Program-made: the position numbers and the translations under genes
Assembly: GCA_910588815.1 (NCBI GenBank)
Contig: CAJUQY010000012.1
Location: 57,625 to 72,157, forward strand
DNA length: 14,533 bases
Direction: 5' to 3'
From: an uncultured Lachnospiraceae bacterium
GTDB taxonomy: Bacteria; Bacillota; Clostridia; Lachnospirales; Lachnospiraceae
The notes under the pieces: generated by a model
Told to the model about the DNA's origin: nothing
Databases searched by the model: none
Seen by the model: only the letters and a program-made list of their open reading frames with translations
Part shown: positions 13,981-14,533 of the stretch, piece after piece
Layout of the letters: the number at the start of each line of letters is the position of its first letter
Numbering within the stretch: the first letter of the stretch is position 1

Positions 13981-14215
13981 GGTGTTCCATATCGGTCATT
14001 TTCTGCAATACTGTTTGGACTGGCGACAGGAGCACAGCCTGTTTTTGGCTACAATTATGGAAGCGGACCGAAGGACCGGGTGAAGCAGGTATACTGTACT
14101 GTCACTGTCCAGACAGATTGTTTACCTGCTTCCCGTGACTGTGCTGCTGCCAACGGTATTAGGAGTGGAAGCGGCGGACACAGTATTGGAAGCTCCCGCT
14201 TTAACCGGAGTTTCT
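13981..14215 (+). pseudogene. MATE-family efflux pump remnants in two pieces
   Basis: One frame from 13981 reads LFGLATGAQPVFGYNYGSG and then PKDRVKQVY. This is the conserved GLAxGAQPxxxxNYGAG loop in the second half of MATE transporters. A different frame from 14093 reads LSRQIVYLLPVTVLLPTVLG and then EAADTVLEAPALTG, matching the LSRQ helix and the C-terminal region of the same family. About 100 residues that normally lie between these two segments are missing, and the N-terminal half is also absent. The frame of the first piece is closed by a TAG at 13978. The pump is non-functional. It sits divergent from a broken LysR gene, so the two were probably a regulator/pump pair. Confidence 0.7.
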
Positions 14216-14258
14216 CCTTCATGGAGTCATAATCTTTTTCCTCACGGGGGCGACAATC

Positions 14259-14400
14259 CGTGAGACAGTTCTGCAAACGATTCTTTTCACTTGATTTAAG
14301 GCGGGTCAGCGATCCATTTGGCATCTTTCTTGTCAGTTTTCTTTCCACGGATAGCTTTAATATATTTAGGATGAGCAAGGACAATCGTACAATCCTCTTC
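14259..14400 (-). mobile_element. IS110-family transposase remnant with internal deletion
   Basis: On the minus strand the frame from 14400 reads EEDCTIVLAHPKYIKAIRG and then KKTDKKDAKWIAD, the conserved N-terminal catalytic region of IS110 transposases. It then jumps to another frame reading LTRLKSSEKNRLQNCLT (ending at 14259), which in intact members lies about 30 residues further on. The shared bases CTGACC at the junction belong to both segments, which suggests deletion at a short repeat. A weaker resemblance may extend the upstream end to about 14440. Neither end of the element can be recognised, and the C-terminal half of the transposase is missing. Confidence 0.75.
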
Positions 14401-14533
14401 TATGATGCTGCAGAGAGGAAGGAATCGGACTGTATTAGATGCGGGCGGTGTGAATGCGTGTGCCTGCTGCGATTTGTCGCGACCTCCAGGACAACATCGT
14501 CAAGCTCCAGGCGGTCTGGAAGCCCGGCGAGGC
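14401..14533 (+). other. Open frame with CxxCxxCxxxC iron-sulfur-like motif at the window edge
   Basis: The plus-strand frame reads AAERKESDCIRCGRCECVCLL. Its cysteine codons at 14431, 14440, 14449 and 14461 have exact 4Fe-4S ferredoxin spacing, and CIRCGRC is typical of RnfC-like and other ferredoxin domains. The usual proline after the last cysteine is replaced by leucine. The frame stays open to the edge. A second plus frame from an ATG at 14454 also stays open and has GC-rich codons (DLQDNIVKLQAVWKPGE). The stretch overlaps a possible extension of the IS110 remnant on the other strand. It may be a gene fragment or a chance motif. Confidence 0.25.

Noticed and set aside
14055..14384. A 109-residue minus-strand ORF in the right-hand region
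   Set aside because: Only its middle matches anything (the second IS110 segment). The rest is IS110 sequence out of frame or is antisense to MATE remnants, so it is not a gene.

Overview
The window looks like a chromosomal segment of a Lachnospiraceae-type Clostridia (Bacillota). The protein families, the strong AGGAGG-type ribosome binding sites, the near-consensus sigma-A promoters and the moderate GC content all point that way. No species can be named from the sequence alone. No tRNA, rRNA or CRISPR array was seen.

Left to right: the left edge carries a scrap of an IS110-family transposase (3-56, +). tyrA (prephenate dehydrogenase with an ACT domain, -) and an EF-G-like GTPase of the FusA2 type (+) are divergent, each with a recognisable promoter. 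A bidirectional stem-loop separates the GTPase gene from a membrane-anchored protein with three PepSY repeats (-). Next is a LysR regulator (-), divergent from an M20 metallopeptidase gene and an SLC13-like permease gene (+). The LysR and peptidase promoters overlap, so this reads as a regulator/hydrolase/transporter module for an unknown peptide-like or acylated-amino-acid substrate. A separate promoter drives a membrane-plus-spermidine-synthase-like fusion gene that is split by one extra G in a G6 run. It is followed by a PHP-domain phosphoesterase gene with a short truncated ORF coupled to its stop codon. That ORF converges on an AraC-type regulator (-), which is divergent from a YczE/YitT-like membrane protein gene (+). 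yggS (PLP homeostasis protein) is the last intact gene.

From about 13640 to the right edge nothing is intact. This stretch holds a LysR gene reduced to its DNA-binding domain, with its promoter preserved and one base missing at the start codon. It also holds a MATE efflux pump gene reduced to two short pieces, an IS110 transposase with an internal deletion at a short repeat, and at the very edge an open frame with a CxxCxxCxxxC iron-sulfur motif. This looks like a decayed regulator-plus-efflux-pump locus eroded by insertion and deletion. The two window edges carry different IS110 relatives, so they are not the ends of one element.

The points most worth following up are the frameshifted fusion gene, the GTPase with altered G-motifs, the LysR/M20/permease module, and the layered decay at the right end.
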